Source: an uncultured Muribaculum sp. (GTDB lineage: Bacteria; Bacteroidota; Bacteroidia; Bacteroidales; Muribaculaceae). Taken from it: a stretch of DNA of 53,438 nucleotides. The first letter of the stretch is position 1; each line of letters starts with the position of its first letter. Below, one piece after another: positions 24,586 through 32,785 of this stretch. Under the pieces are notes generated by a model. It saw nothing but the letters and a program-made list of their open reading frames with translations, made no database searches and was not told where the DNA came from. Where the stretch lies: contig CAJUTE010000014.1 in assembly GCA_910589555.1 (NCBI GenBank), positions 1-53,438 on the forward strand, in the 5' to 3' direction. The position numbers were made by a program, and so were the translations under genes.

Positions 24586-25916
24586 TTGAACAGTTTTTCA
24601 ACTTTATGTATTGATCCTGACAAGCAGAATACCACCACATGGTCGCCGGGTTGCACTTCAGTGTTACCGCTTACGAGCATCCCTTTTCCGTCACGGATCA
24701 GAGCCGCTATGGTCATTCCACGGGGGAGTGACAGATTTTTTACTGCCGAACGAGTTATTTTACTGCCGGGTTTAGCTTCGATTTCGGCGACTTCGGCATC
24801 GGCGAGGGCAAGACACTTGGATGTGGTGGAGTCAGTGTCAAGAAGAAGCTGGAAAATTTTGCTTGACGCAAGCAGTTTCTTGTTGATGATAGTGCCTATG
24901 TTAAGTCCTTCGGCCTCTGAGATGAATTGAAGGTCCTCGACTTCGGCAATGCTCTTCGCCACTCCAAACTCTTTAGCCGTGAGGCATGCCAGAATATTGG
25001 TTTCGCTGCTGCTGCTTAAGGCTATGAAGGCATCGGTGTCGGCTATTCCTTCTTCTCTCAGCACATCGATGTCGCGTGCGTCGCCATGTATGATGTCGCA
25101 ATTAGGGCATCGTTCCGGCAGAGATCGGCAAGTGTCGATATTGTTATCGATAATCTTGATGTCATATTCATTTCCGGCAAGCGCCGCCAGTCTGATGGCT
25201 ATGCGGCTTCCTCCCATGATGATCAGCTTCTTTATTCGGCGGGTCTTTTTACCGCATAGTTCGATCAGTTCGTCAACGTGATCCTTTCTGGTGGCAAAAT
25301 AGAGTATATCGCTCTCTTTTATGACATCGTCACCTCGTGGAATAATCGTCTCATGTCGACGCTTTATTGCCGCTAAGTGGAAATTGTGCTTTATTTGAGC
25401 GAATTCCTTCAGCTGCATGCCTATGATTTGGGCGTTATCACGCAGTTTGACTCCTAATATTATGATTTCTCCGTCATGAAGTTCAAACCATTGACGCACC
25501 CATGTGCGGTGAAGGGCGGTATATATTTCCTGTGCGGCGAGCAGTTCCGGGTAAATCAAAGCGTTCACTCCCATGCGGGTGAAATATTCCTGATGCTCCT
25601 CCGACATGAATTCAAAATTGTCAATTCTGGCGACTGTGCGTTGTGCTCCGATGCTGCGGGCTATTGAGCAAGCAAGGATATTCTGTGTTTCTTCAGGAGT
25701 GACAGCGATGAATAGATCGCACTTTTCCACACCCGCCTGCCGGAGATCCTTGAATGATATGGGATTGCCCTTCAGGGTCATGAGATTATAATTGGCATCC
25801 AGATTGGCGAGACGGTGATTATCGGGATCAATAACCACAATATCCTGCTCCTCGCGAGACAATAATTTCGCAAGATGGGATCCGACTTCACCTGCGCCGG
25901 CTATAATTATTCTCAT
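24582..25916 (-). CDS. trkA: Trk potassium uptake regulatory subunit TrkA
   Basis: A 444-residue cytoplasmic peripheral protein that gates TrkH. It has two RCK modules: the first Rossmann motif is I-I-I-A-G-A-G-E-V-G-S-H-L-A at the N-terminus and the second is I-I-M-G-G-S-R-I-A-I-R-L near residue 232. Each is followed by a TrkA_C domain (about 140-220 and 365-444). The first nucleotide loop keeps the full G-x-G-x-x-G; the second reads G-G-S-R-I-A and has lost the last glycines, so the two halves may bind different nucleotides or only one may bind. The start overlaps the dxs stop by 4 nt. Confidence 0.95.
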   Translation of the reverse strand: MRIIIAGAGEVGSHLAKLLSREEQDIVVIDPDNHRLANLDANYNLMTLKGNPISFKDLRQAGVEKCDLFIAVTPEETQNILACSIARSIGAQRTVARIDNFEFMSEEHQEYFTRMGVNALIYPELLAAQEIYTALHRTWVRQWFELHDGEIIILGVKLRDNAQIIGMQLKEFAQIKHNFHLAAIKRRHETIIPRGDDVIKESDILYFATRKDHVDELIELCGKKTRRIKKLIIMGGSRIAIRLAALAGNEYDIKIIDNNIDTCRSLPERCPNCDIIHGDARDIDVLREEGIADTDAFIALSSSSETNILACLTAKEFGVAKSIAEVEDLQFISEAEGLNIGTIINKKLLASSKIFQLLLDTDSTTSKCLALADAEVAEIEAKPGSKITRSAVKNLSLPRGMTIAALIRDGKGMLVSGNTEVQPGDHVVVFCLSGSIHKVEKLFN

Positions 25917-27841
25917 TTGGTCACGTTTTGAACTGTTTCGACAATTGTTTGGTAAATAGCCTCTTCATCCATGCAGCATTGGGTCATGAGTTCCGGGACT
26001 TTGCCGTGTGGCACAAAATTATCGGGAACGCCGATGCGTATCACCCTGTTGCTGTAACCGTGGTCATTGAGCCATTCAGTCACTGCCGAGCCCAATCCTC
26101 CATTTTTCACGCCATCCTCTACTGTGATTATAGTCACTCCTTTTTCTGCCGCTTCTTTCATCAAGTCGGCGTCAAGAGGTTTCAGGAATATCATGTCATA
26201 CCATGCGGCGCTTATGCCTTCGGATTCGGCTCTTGCCACAGCTTTGCCTGCCATATTTCCGATCGTTCCGAGAGAAATGACAACAATGTCGTTGCCGTCG
26301 GTCATTTTCGAGCCTCTGCCTATGGGAATTTCGCGCATAGGTGTGCGCCAGTCAGGGTTTTGACCTTTGCCTCGCGGATATCTTATGACCATTGGACCGT
26401 GGTCGGCTGCCTGTGATGTGAAAAGGAGGTTGCGCAGTGTCTCTTCATTACGAGGCGCCGCTATGATCAGATTGGGGATTATACGCAGATATCCAAGGTC
26501 GAAGACGCCATGATGTGTCACTCCGTCTTCTCCGACTATTCCCGACCTATCGATGCAGAATGTTACGGGAAGTTTCATTATAGCCACGTCGTGGATAATC
26601 TGGTCGTATGCTCGCTGAAGGAATGAGGAGTATATGGCACAATAGGGGCGTAAGCCTTCTTTGGCAAGTCCGCCGGCAAATGTTATGGCATGACCTTCGG
26701 AAATGCCTACATCAAATACCCTGTGAGGCATCTTGGCTTGCATGATGCTGATGGATGTCCCTGAAGGCATTGCAGCGGTTATGCCGATTATTTTATCGTT
26801 TTGGAGGGCGAGTTCAAGAAGTGTTTCGCCAAATACATCTTGATATTTGGCACATCCGTTGCCGGAGTCGCTTTGACGTTTTCCTGTGGCTGGATCAAAT
26901 TTGCCCGGAGCGTGCCATTGAGCCGGATCGTTTTCTGCCGGAGCGAACCCTTTTCCTTTTACAGTGCGGAGATGCAACAGTCTCGGACCGTTCATGTCCT
27001 TGATGTCGTTGAGCACTCTCACGATTTTTTCGATATCATGACCGTCAAACGGACCGAAATATCTAATGTTGAGACCCTCAAATATATTTTGATGCTTACC
27101 TAAAAGCGACTTAAGGCTGTTGTTGAACCGTAGTATGAAGTCTCTCTGCCGCTCAGTCACGAGATGCAGTTTTCTCAGTATTTTATAGAGATTGAGACGG
27201 AACTTGTTATATCCTCGGGTGGTGTTTATATTGGTGAGGTAAGAGTTCAACGCTCCTACATTGTGGTCAATCGACATGTCATTGTCATTGAGAATGATGA
27301 GGAGATTGTTGGGCGTTGTGCTCGCGTTGTTGAGTCCCTCAAATGCCAATCCGCCGCTGATTGAGGCGTCGCCTATCACTGCTACCACATTGCGTTGCGG
27401 AGTTTCATTGTGCAAGCTTGATGCCACTGACATTCCCAATGCCGCGGAAATCGAATTGGATGCGTGACCTGCGGTAAAGGTGTCATATTCACTCTCTTCC
27501 GGATTAGGGAAGCCGCTTATCCCGCCAAACTTTCTGTTGGTTGAGAATCGATCGCGGCGCCCGGTGAGCAGTTTGTGCCCATAAGCCTGGTGTCCCACAT
27601 CCCATACAATTCGGTCATAGGGGGTGTTGAATACGTAGTGTAGCGCCACTGTCAGCTCGACGGCGCCCATGCTCGATGCAAAATGTCCCGGATTGGTCGA
27701 CAGTGATTCAATTAGAAAACCGCGTATCTCAGAACACACTTCCGGCAATTTTTCCACGGGCAATTTCCGTAGGTCGGAAGGGGAATCTATCTTGCTGAGG
27801 AGAGGATATGAAGCGCTATGTAGGTTATCATCGTTTTCCAT
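25913..27841 (-). CDS. dxs: 1-deoxy-D-xylulose-5-phosphate synthase
   Basis: First enzyme of the MEP isoprenoid pathway; condenses pyruvate and glyceraldehyde-3-phosphate using thiamine diphosphate. The 642 residues contain the TPP/Mg motif G-D-A-S-I-S-G-G-L-A-F-E-G-L-N (GDA in place of GDG) with N-D-N-D-M-S-I. The N-terminal W-D-V-G-H-Q-A-Y-G-H-K, the glyceraldehyde-phosphate loop H-G-V-F-D-L and the transketolase C-terminal domain ending F-V-P-H-G are also present. It is the second gene of the operon, its start lying inside the end of a 60-residue membrane-protein gene. Co-transcription with trkAH is a known Bacteroidales arrangement as far as I recall. Confidence 0.97.
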   Translation of the reverse strand: MENDDNLHSASYPLLSKIDSPSDLRKLPVEKLPEVCSEIRGFLIESLSTNPGHFASSMGAVELTVALHYVFNTPYDRIVWDVGHQAYGHKLLTGRRDRFSTNRKFGGISGFPNPEESEYDTFTAGHASNSISAALGMSVASSLHNETPQRNVVAVIGDASISGGLAFEGLNNASTTPNNLLIILNDNDMSIDHNVGALNSYLTNINTTRGYNKFRLNLYKILRKLHLVTERQRDFILRFNNSLKSLLGKHQNIFEGLNIRYFGPFDGHDIEKIVRVLNDIKDMNGPRLLHLRTVKGKGFAPAENDPAQWHAPGKFDPATGKRQSDSGNGCAKYQDVFGETLLELALQNDKIIGITAAMPSGTSISIMQAKMPHRVFDVGISEGHAITFAGGLAKEGLRPYCAIYSSFLQRAYDQIIHDVAIMKLPVTFCIDRSGIVGEDGVTHHGVFDLGYLRIIPNLIIAAPRNEETLRNLLFTSQAADHGPMVIRYPRGKGQNPDWRTPMREIPIGRGSKMTDGNDIVVISLGTIGNMAGKAVARAESEGISAAWYDMIFLKPLDADLMKEAAEKGVTIITVEDGVKNGGLGSAVTEWLNDHGYSNRVIRIGVPDNFVPHGKVPELMTQCCMDEEAIYQTIVETVQNVTK

Positions 27842-28010
27842 TGCCGTCTCGGATATATTTTTTATACAGGGGTATGAACACCACTCCGCCTGAAACCACT
27901 ATTATAAATAGAGTCCAAGCATTTAATCCTCTTCCGGCAATCATCAGATAGCAGAGAATCAGCCACAGAGCTGCGAGGCATATAAGGCGGAAAATAGTAT
28001 ACCCTGTCAT
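27828..28010 (-). CDS. small two-helix membrane protein upstream of dxs
   Basis: A 60-residue protein starting at the ATG 28008-28010. It has two hydrophobic helices (about 5-27 and 32-50) and a basic tail K-K-Y-I-R-D-G-N-G-K-R. A longer reading from a TTG at 28031 is rejected because that TTG is the end of the -7 promoter box. The 3' end overlaps dxs by 14 nt, so it is the first gene of the dxs operon and translation of dxs may depend on it. No family is recognised; function unknown. Confidence 0.65.
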   Translation of the reverse strand: MTGYTIFRLICLAALWLILCYLMIAGRGLNAWTLFIIVVSGGVVFIPLYKKYIRDGNGKR

Positions 28011-28028
28011 AAATCGTATTATTATATG

Positions 28029-28060
28029 CAAAGATACAAAGGATTATTCATAAAAGCAAA
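28029..28060 (-). promoter_or_regulatory. promoter of the dxs-trkA-trkH operon
   Basis: Minus-strand TTTG (28057-28060), 20-nt spacer, TATCTTTG (28029-28036): a perfect match to TTTG-N19/20-TAnnTTTG. Predicted start near 28022, only about 12 nt before the 60-residue ORF. Confidence 0.82.
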
Positions 28061-28064
28061 GATT

Positions 28065-28091
28065 AGCCGCTATGCTTGCATTGCAGCGGCT
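28065..28091 (-). terminator. stem-loop after the GH35 gene
   Basis: AGCCGCT (28065-28071) and AGCGGCT (28085-28091) form a perfect 7-bp stem. On the minus strand it is followed by AATCTTTGCTTTTAT, a T-rich run. It would end the GH35 transcript immediately upstream of the dxs promoter, whose -33 element lies in that T-rich run. Confidence 0.55.
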
Positions 28092-28130
28092 TGATAGCAC
28101 TCTTCAGGTGTTGAGGTTTATGTGACGCGT

Positions 28131-30593
28131 TTATTTTGAGTAGTTGAAGTCGGATGATTTGACATAAATGCGGAAATCTTTTATTGCTCCGGGTGTCTCC
28201 GCCTCCATGCGGGGGAGATATTGCATCCCTGATATCCTTTTCTCCGAACCGAGATCAATGACAATGTAGTGAGGGTATTTAGCTCCGGAAGCTGTTGACC
28301 AGTAAGTTGATTCCTGTAGATCGTATAGCTTGTCGGCGGCGTGGTTGCCTGATTCCACATCTTCAGAGTCGGCATATCTTATTTTCCATGATTCGCGGGA
28401 AATGCGCTCGCCTTTTTCATCAATGAAGTAGAGCTCGGATATTGCAGCAAGGTCATCTCCATGTATTGAATTCAGCATTTCAATGCCTATATACCTGCCT
28501 GTAGAAGGTTGGGCGAAATTAAGTTGTTGCCAACCGTTGCCGGGAATGAACGAGCCGGAGGCTACCGGTGATTCCATCGACAGATTGAGCTTCTCGCTGT
28601 TCTTTCTATGCAGGGGAGGAGTGACTGATTGAAGCTGGTCAAGCACAGGTGAGTCAAATCCTTCTGTCGTTGCTTCTCGCGGACCTATTATGTCAAACAC
28701 CACAATCTCGTTGTCGCCTTTTTTCAGCCAACATCCGGGGAGATAGAGTGTTTGTTGTGGCCCTATTTCCCAGAATCGTCCGAGCGGCTTTCCGTTGACG
28801 TAGGCAAGACCCTTTCCCCATGAGGCGAAATTGAGGAATGTGTCAGCCGGTTTTGACACGGTGAATGTTGCACGGTAAACACCCATTGGCAGTCTGCCGT
28901 CTTCTCCGGGAGAAAATGCTCCAAGCGGCATGAACTCCATTGAGTCATAAAATTCCATGTTATCTTCAAGATTGAACACCTCCCAGTTTCTTAATGTGCA
29001 AACGAAAATGTGTCCATCGCGATTTTCTGATAATGTCACGCTGTCAGTAATTCCTTTGAAATCTTTTATAGCACGCCCGAAATTTATGCGACCCATAGCT
29101 TCGACGAGTATGTCGAGTTGTGAGCCGGCTTTGACCGGAGGGATCTGAATGCTTTTTTCGCCAAGACGACGGTCAAGTTTTCCTATATACATGCCATCGA
29201 TAAAGATTTGTGCAAAATCGTGGGGATCATTCACCGTGAGAGTGGTGGAGGTGGATGTCGCCGGTAATTTTGTACGGTAAAGGATGCTTCCGAATCCTTG
29301 ATTGTAGTCCTCCATGGTTTTTATTTCCACATCAGTTTTTGGAGAGGGCAGGTTTGGAAATAGAGGCGCTACGTCAGTAAATGAAAATTTACTTATTTTG
29401 CCTGTGGGAATGGCTTTTGGCATTGTAGCCGGTTTTCCTGACGCGTATTTGGCGAGGGCTTTTCGCAAAGCATGATATTTTGGTGTGGCGGCACCATGTT
29501 CGTTTATGGGGGCGTCATAATCGTAGGAGGTGACATCGGGAGCGAATCCGGGAGAATTGGCGCCCGCCCAATGTCCCCAATTGGTCCCTCCATGTGTCAT
29601 GTAGAGACTGAATGAGATGTTTTTGTCAAGCATTTCAGTAATGCCGGCGATCATTTTGTCGGCAGAGCGGGTTTCATGCTTGCCTCCCCATTTGTCAAAC
29701 CATCCGCTCCAGAATTCAGAACACATCAAAGGGCTTTCGGGACGCGCCTCTTTCAGCTTGGCAAATTGCTTGTCGATATTGGCTCCTGTTCCGAAATTGA
29801 TAGTCCATATAAGGTCGTCAAGTCCGTTGTTCATGAAATTTGATGCCCAGTCACATTGAAATAGTGTCAGGCGGTCGCCGAAGTTCTTCCTGATCATGTC
29901 GCGGATTTGACCCACATAATTTTTGTCAGTGCCGTATGATCCGTATTCATTTTCTACCTGAGCCATTATTATAGGACCGCCATCTTCGATAGTGAGTCCG
30001 GCTACTTCTTCAGCAACAGCTTTTTGAAAGCGGTCGACTCGTTCAAGGAAATATGGATCGCTTTCACGCAGGCGTATCTCTTTTTTCTTTAGAAGCCACC
30101 AAGGAAGTCCCCCCATTTCCCACTCGGCACATACATAGGGTCCCGGACGTAATATGACATACATATCATTCTTTTTGCAGAGGTTGATGAACTCCGACAG
30201 ATCATTTTGACCGTTAAAGTCAAATCTGTCCGGCTCGGGCTCGTGTGCGTTCCAGAACACATACAGGCAGATAGTATTCATCCCCAGAGATTTGCACATC
30301 TGTATACGATGCTCCCAATACTCACGAGGTATACGCGGATAGTGAAGTTCGGCAGCTTTGATGATGAATGGTTTGCCATTGAGAATGAATTCTCCGTCTC
30401 CGGCATAAAATCGCATGTCATTTATTGTTGGCGACGTGTTGGTTTCCTGTGATTCGGCTGTGAGACTTATGGTTTTGGTGGAAGTTGAATTCAAGTTCTG
30501 CGGTATATCGTTTGGCTTGATCACGGGTGGCAACACGTAGGTTGCTAATGTGATCATCGCTATTGCTAAAATTCTATTCTGGATTATTGTCAT
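28131..30593 (-). CDS. secreted GH35 beta-galactosidase with C-terminal discoidin-like domain
   Basis: An 820-residue exported glycosidase (signal peptide within the first 25 residues). The GH35 (beta/alpha)8 barrel runs from about residue 60: F-I-L-N-G-K-P-F, L-H-Y-P-R-I-P, the acid/base E216 in V-E-N-E-Y-G, and nucleophile E293 in C-S-E-F-W-S-G-W. Beta-sandwich jelly-roll domains follow (about 400-640). The last 130 residues resemble an F5/8 type C (discoidin) carbohydrate-binding module. It releases terminal beta-galactose from galactans or arabinogalactan. It is divergent from GH51-GH43 genes, suggesting a shared plant side-chain substrate. No SusC/SusD pair is present. Confidence 0.93.
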   Translation of the reverse strand: MTIIQNRILAIAMITLATYVLPPVIKPNDIPQNLNSTSTKTISLTAESQETNTSPTINDMRFYAGDGEFILNGKPFIIKAAELHYPRIPREYWEHRIQMCKSLGMNTICLYVFWNAHEPEPDRFDFNGQNDLSEFINLCKKNDMYVILRPGPYVCAEWEMGGLPWWLLKKKEIRLRESDPYFLERVDRFQKAVAEEVAGLTIEDGGPIIMAQVENEYGSYGTDKNYVGQIRDMIRKNFGDRLTLFQCDWASNFMNNGLDDLIWTINFGTGANIDKQFAKLKEARPESPLMCSEFWSGWFDKWGGKHETRSADKMIAGITEMLDKNISFSLYMTHGGTNWGHWAGANSPGFAPDVTSYDYDAPINEHGAATPKYHALRKALAKYASGKPATMPKAIPTGKISKFSFTDVAPLFPNLPSPKTDVEIKTMEDYNQGFGSILYRTKLPATSTSTTLTVNDPHDFAQIFIDGMYIGKLDRRLGEKSIQIPPVKAGSQLDILVEAMGRINFGRAIKDFKGITDSVTLSENRDGHIFVCTLRNWEVFNLEDNMEFYDSMEFMPLGAFSPGEDGRLPMGVYRATFTVSKPADTFLNFASWGKGLAYVNGKPLGRFWEIGPQQTLYLPGCWLKKGDNEIVVFDIIGPREATTEGFDSPVLDQLQSVTPPLHRKNSEKLNLSMESPVASGSFIPGNGWQQLNFAQPSTGRYIGIEMLNSIHGDDLAAISELYFIDEKGERISRESWKIRYADSEDVESGNHAADKLYDLQESTYWSTASGAKYPHYIVIDLGSEKRISGMQYLPRMEAETPGAIKDFRIYVKSSDFNYSK

Positions 30594-30757
30594 GGTTCTT
30601 ATCTTCTTATGTGGTAATCGGTAGTCTTATGCGAATTTACATCTATTTTATGAATATTTGGCATTATTTTTGTAATTTCGCATATATGCCATGTTATATG
30701 CTGTCGGCAGGCGTTTTTTATAGATAGCGTTTGTATAATCTTATAGTTAATACCATA

Positions 30758-32734
30758 ATGGGAAAAGTAATTGCGATTTTGGCTGCATCAATGATTGCAG
30801 CCGGAAATATATCAGCAGTCAATCAATTTGACATATCAGTTAATAAACCCGGAGCTGATATTGCTCCGACTATGTATGGAGTGTTTTTCGAAGATATAAA
30901 TTTCGGAGCAGATGGAGGATTGTATGCTGAAATGGTGAAAAATAGGTCTTTTGAATTTCCCAATCCATTGATGGGGTGGTATTCATCCGGCAAAGTGACT
31001 GTTAAGAGTGATGGACCTTTCTCCAGAAATCCGCATTATGTCACTCTTGAGAATTCAGGTCATAAAGAAAAGGGGACAGGAATTGACAATGAGGGCTATT
31101 TTGGAATATCTTTTGTAAAAGATTCATCCTACCGATTCAGTGTGTATGCCCGAGCCTCTAAAGGTAAAAAGAGCCGAATTATTGTGGAGCTTGTCGATCC
31201 TGCATCGGATGGGGAGACACAGGTGTGTGCCCGAGTTAAAATAAATGTCACAGCTGATGATTGGACCAAGTATGAGGCTAACCTCTCGCCTGATAAAACA
31301 GTGGAGAATGGGAGATTGCGCATATTCTTGGATTCAGGAAATCCGGTGGATCTGGAACACGTGTCGCTCTTCCCGGTTGACACCTATAACGGACATGAGA
31401 ACGGATTGCGTCGTGATCTCGCCGAATTGCTTGCCGATATAAAGCCGGGAGTGTTCCGCTTTCCCGGCGGATGCATAGTTGAAGGAACCGATCTTGCCAC
31501 CCGCTATCAGTGGAAAAACACTGTGGGGCCAGTCGAGAATCGTCCGCTGAATGAGAATCGCTGGCATTACACATTTCATCACAGATATTTCCCCGATTAT
31601 TATCAAAGCAATGGATTGGGATTTTATGAGCATTTTCTGTTGTCAGAAGAGATAGGCGCAGCGCCTCTTCCTGTGCTTAATGTGGGCATGGCGTGTCAGT
31701 ATCAGAATAAATCTCTTGATGCCCATGTCTCCGTTGATGAACTTGATCCATACGTTCAGGATGCGGTTGACCTTATTGAATTTGCCAATGGTGACACTAC
31801 AACCGTGTGGGGGGCTTTGCGTTCTTCGATGGGGCATCCTGAACCCTTCGGGCTTGAATATCTCGCGATAGGCAATGAACAATGGGGACCGGAATATGTG
31901 GAGCGTCTGAAGGTCTTTATTGATACGCTTGGCAAAGTCCATCCGGAAATTAAAATAGTAGGATCTTCGGGACCTGCGCCTGATGGTGACAAGTTTGATT
32001 ATCTGTGGGAAGAGATGAAAAAGCTCAATGTGGATCTTGTGGATGAGCATTATTATCGACCGGAAGAGTGGTTTTTATCCCAAGGTATGCGATATGACAA
32101 TTATGACCGCAAGAGCCCGAAAGTTTTTGCCGGTGAGTATGCTTGCCATACAAAAGGGCATAAACGCAATAATTTTGATGCGGCGTTATGTGAGGCTGCA
32201 TTTATGACGGGATTGGAACGCAATGCCGATGTGGTGAGAATGGCAACATACGCACCGTTGTTTGCCCATGTTGACGGATGGCAGTGGCGTCCTGACATGA
32301 TATGGTTTGACAATATGCGTTCGGTGCCTACGGTAAGCTATTATGTCCAGAAACTTTATGGAAATTATAAAGGCACCCATGTTTTGCCATTGACAATGGA
32401 TGGAAAGCCGGTCGCAGGTCAAGAGAATCAGAATGGATTATTTGCATCGGCAGCAGTTGATAAACCTACGGGGGATATTATAATAAAAGTGGCAAACACG
32501 TCAGCTCAATCTCAGGAAATAAAGTTTAATATCAAGGGTCTTAAAAAAGGCAGAAAGCTGACATCGATGCGTAAAATATCTCTTCACACCGATGATTCCC
32601 GACTTGATAATACTCTTGATAATCCCGATGCGGTAAAGCCTGTTGAAGTTACTGAGAATATAGATGGCAACTATTTCAGCAGTGATGTGCCGGCAAAGAC
32701 ATTTCAAGTGATTGTCGTATCGTGTGAACAGTAA
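30758..32734 (+). CDS. secreted GH51 alpha-L-arabinofuranosidase
   Basis: About 658 residues from the ATG at 30758, which gives a proper signal peptide (M-G-K-V-I-A-I-L-A-A-S-M-I-A-A-G-N); an in-frame TTG at 30731 is less likely. An N-terminal carbohydrate-binding-like region lies at about 80-220. The GH51 barrel is marked by G-V-F-F-E-D-I-N-F-G-A-D-G-G, F-R-F-P-G-G-C, the acid/base Glu in A-I-G-N-E-Q-W-G-P-E-Y and the nucleophile Glu in V-D-E-H-Y-Y-R. The C-terminus is a beta-sandwich. It removes terminal alpha-L-arabinofuranose from arabinan or arabinoxylan. The GH43 gene follows after 51 nt on the same strand. Confidence 0.93.
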   Translation: MGKVIAILAASMIAAGNISAVNQFDISVNKPGADIAPTMYGVFFEDINFGADGGLYAEMVKNRSFEFPNPLMGWYSSGKVTVKSDGPFSRNPHYVTLENSGHKEKGTGIDNEGYFGISFVKDSSYRFSVYARASKGKKSRIIVELVDPASDGETQVCARVKINVTADDWTKYEANLSPDKTVENGRLRIFLDSGNPVDLEHVSLFPVDTYNGHENGLRRDLAELLADIKPGVFRFPGGCIVEGTDLATRYQWKNTVGPVENRPLNENRWHYTFHHRYFPDYYQSNGLGFYEHFLLSEEIGAAPLPVLNVGMACQYQNKSLDAHVSVDELDPYVQDAVDLIEFANGDTTTVWGALRSSMGHPEPFGLEYLAIGNEQWGPEYVERLKVFIDTLGKVHPEIKIVGSSGPAPDGDKFDYLWEEMKKLNVDLVDEHYYRPEEWFLSQGMRYDNYDRKSPKVFAGEYACHTKGHKRNNFDAALCEAAFMTGLERNADVVRMATYAPLFAHVDGWQWRPDMIWFDNMRSVPTVSYYVQKLYGNYKGTHVLPLTMDGKPVAGQENQNGLFASAAVDKPTGDIIIKVANTSAQSQEIKFNIKGLKKGRKLTSMRKISLHTDDSRLDNTLDNPDAVKPVEVTENIDGNYFSSDVPAKTFQVIVVSCEQ

Positions 32735-32785
32735 GACGATGATTCATTTGCTATTAGTGTGGATTGTTGTATAAAGATTGATTAT

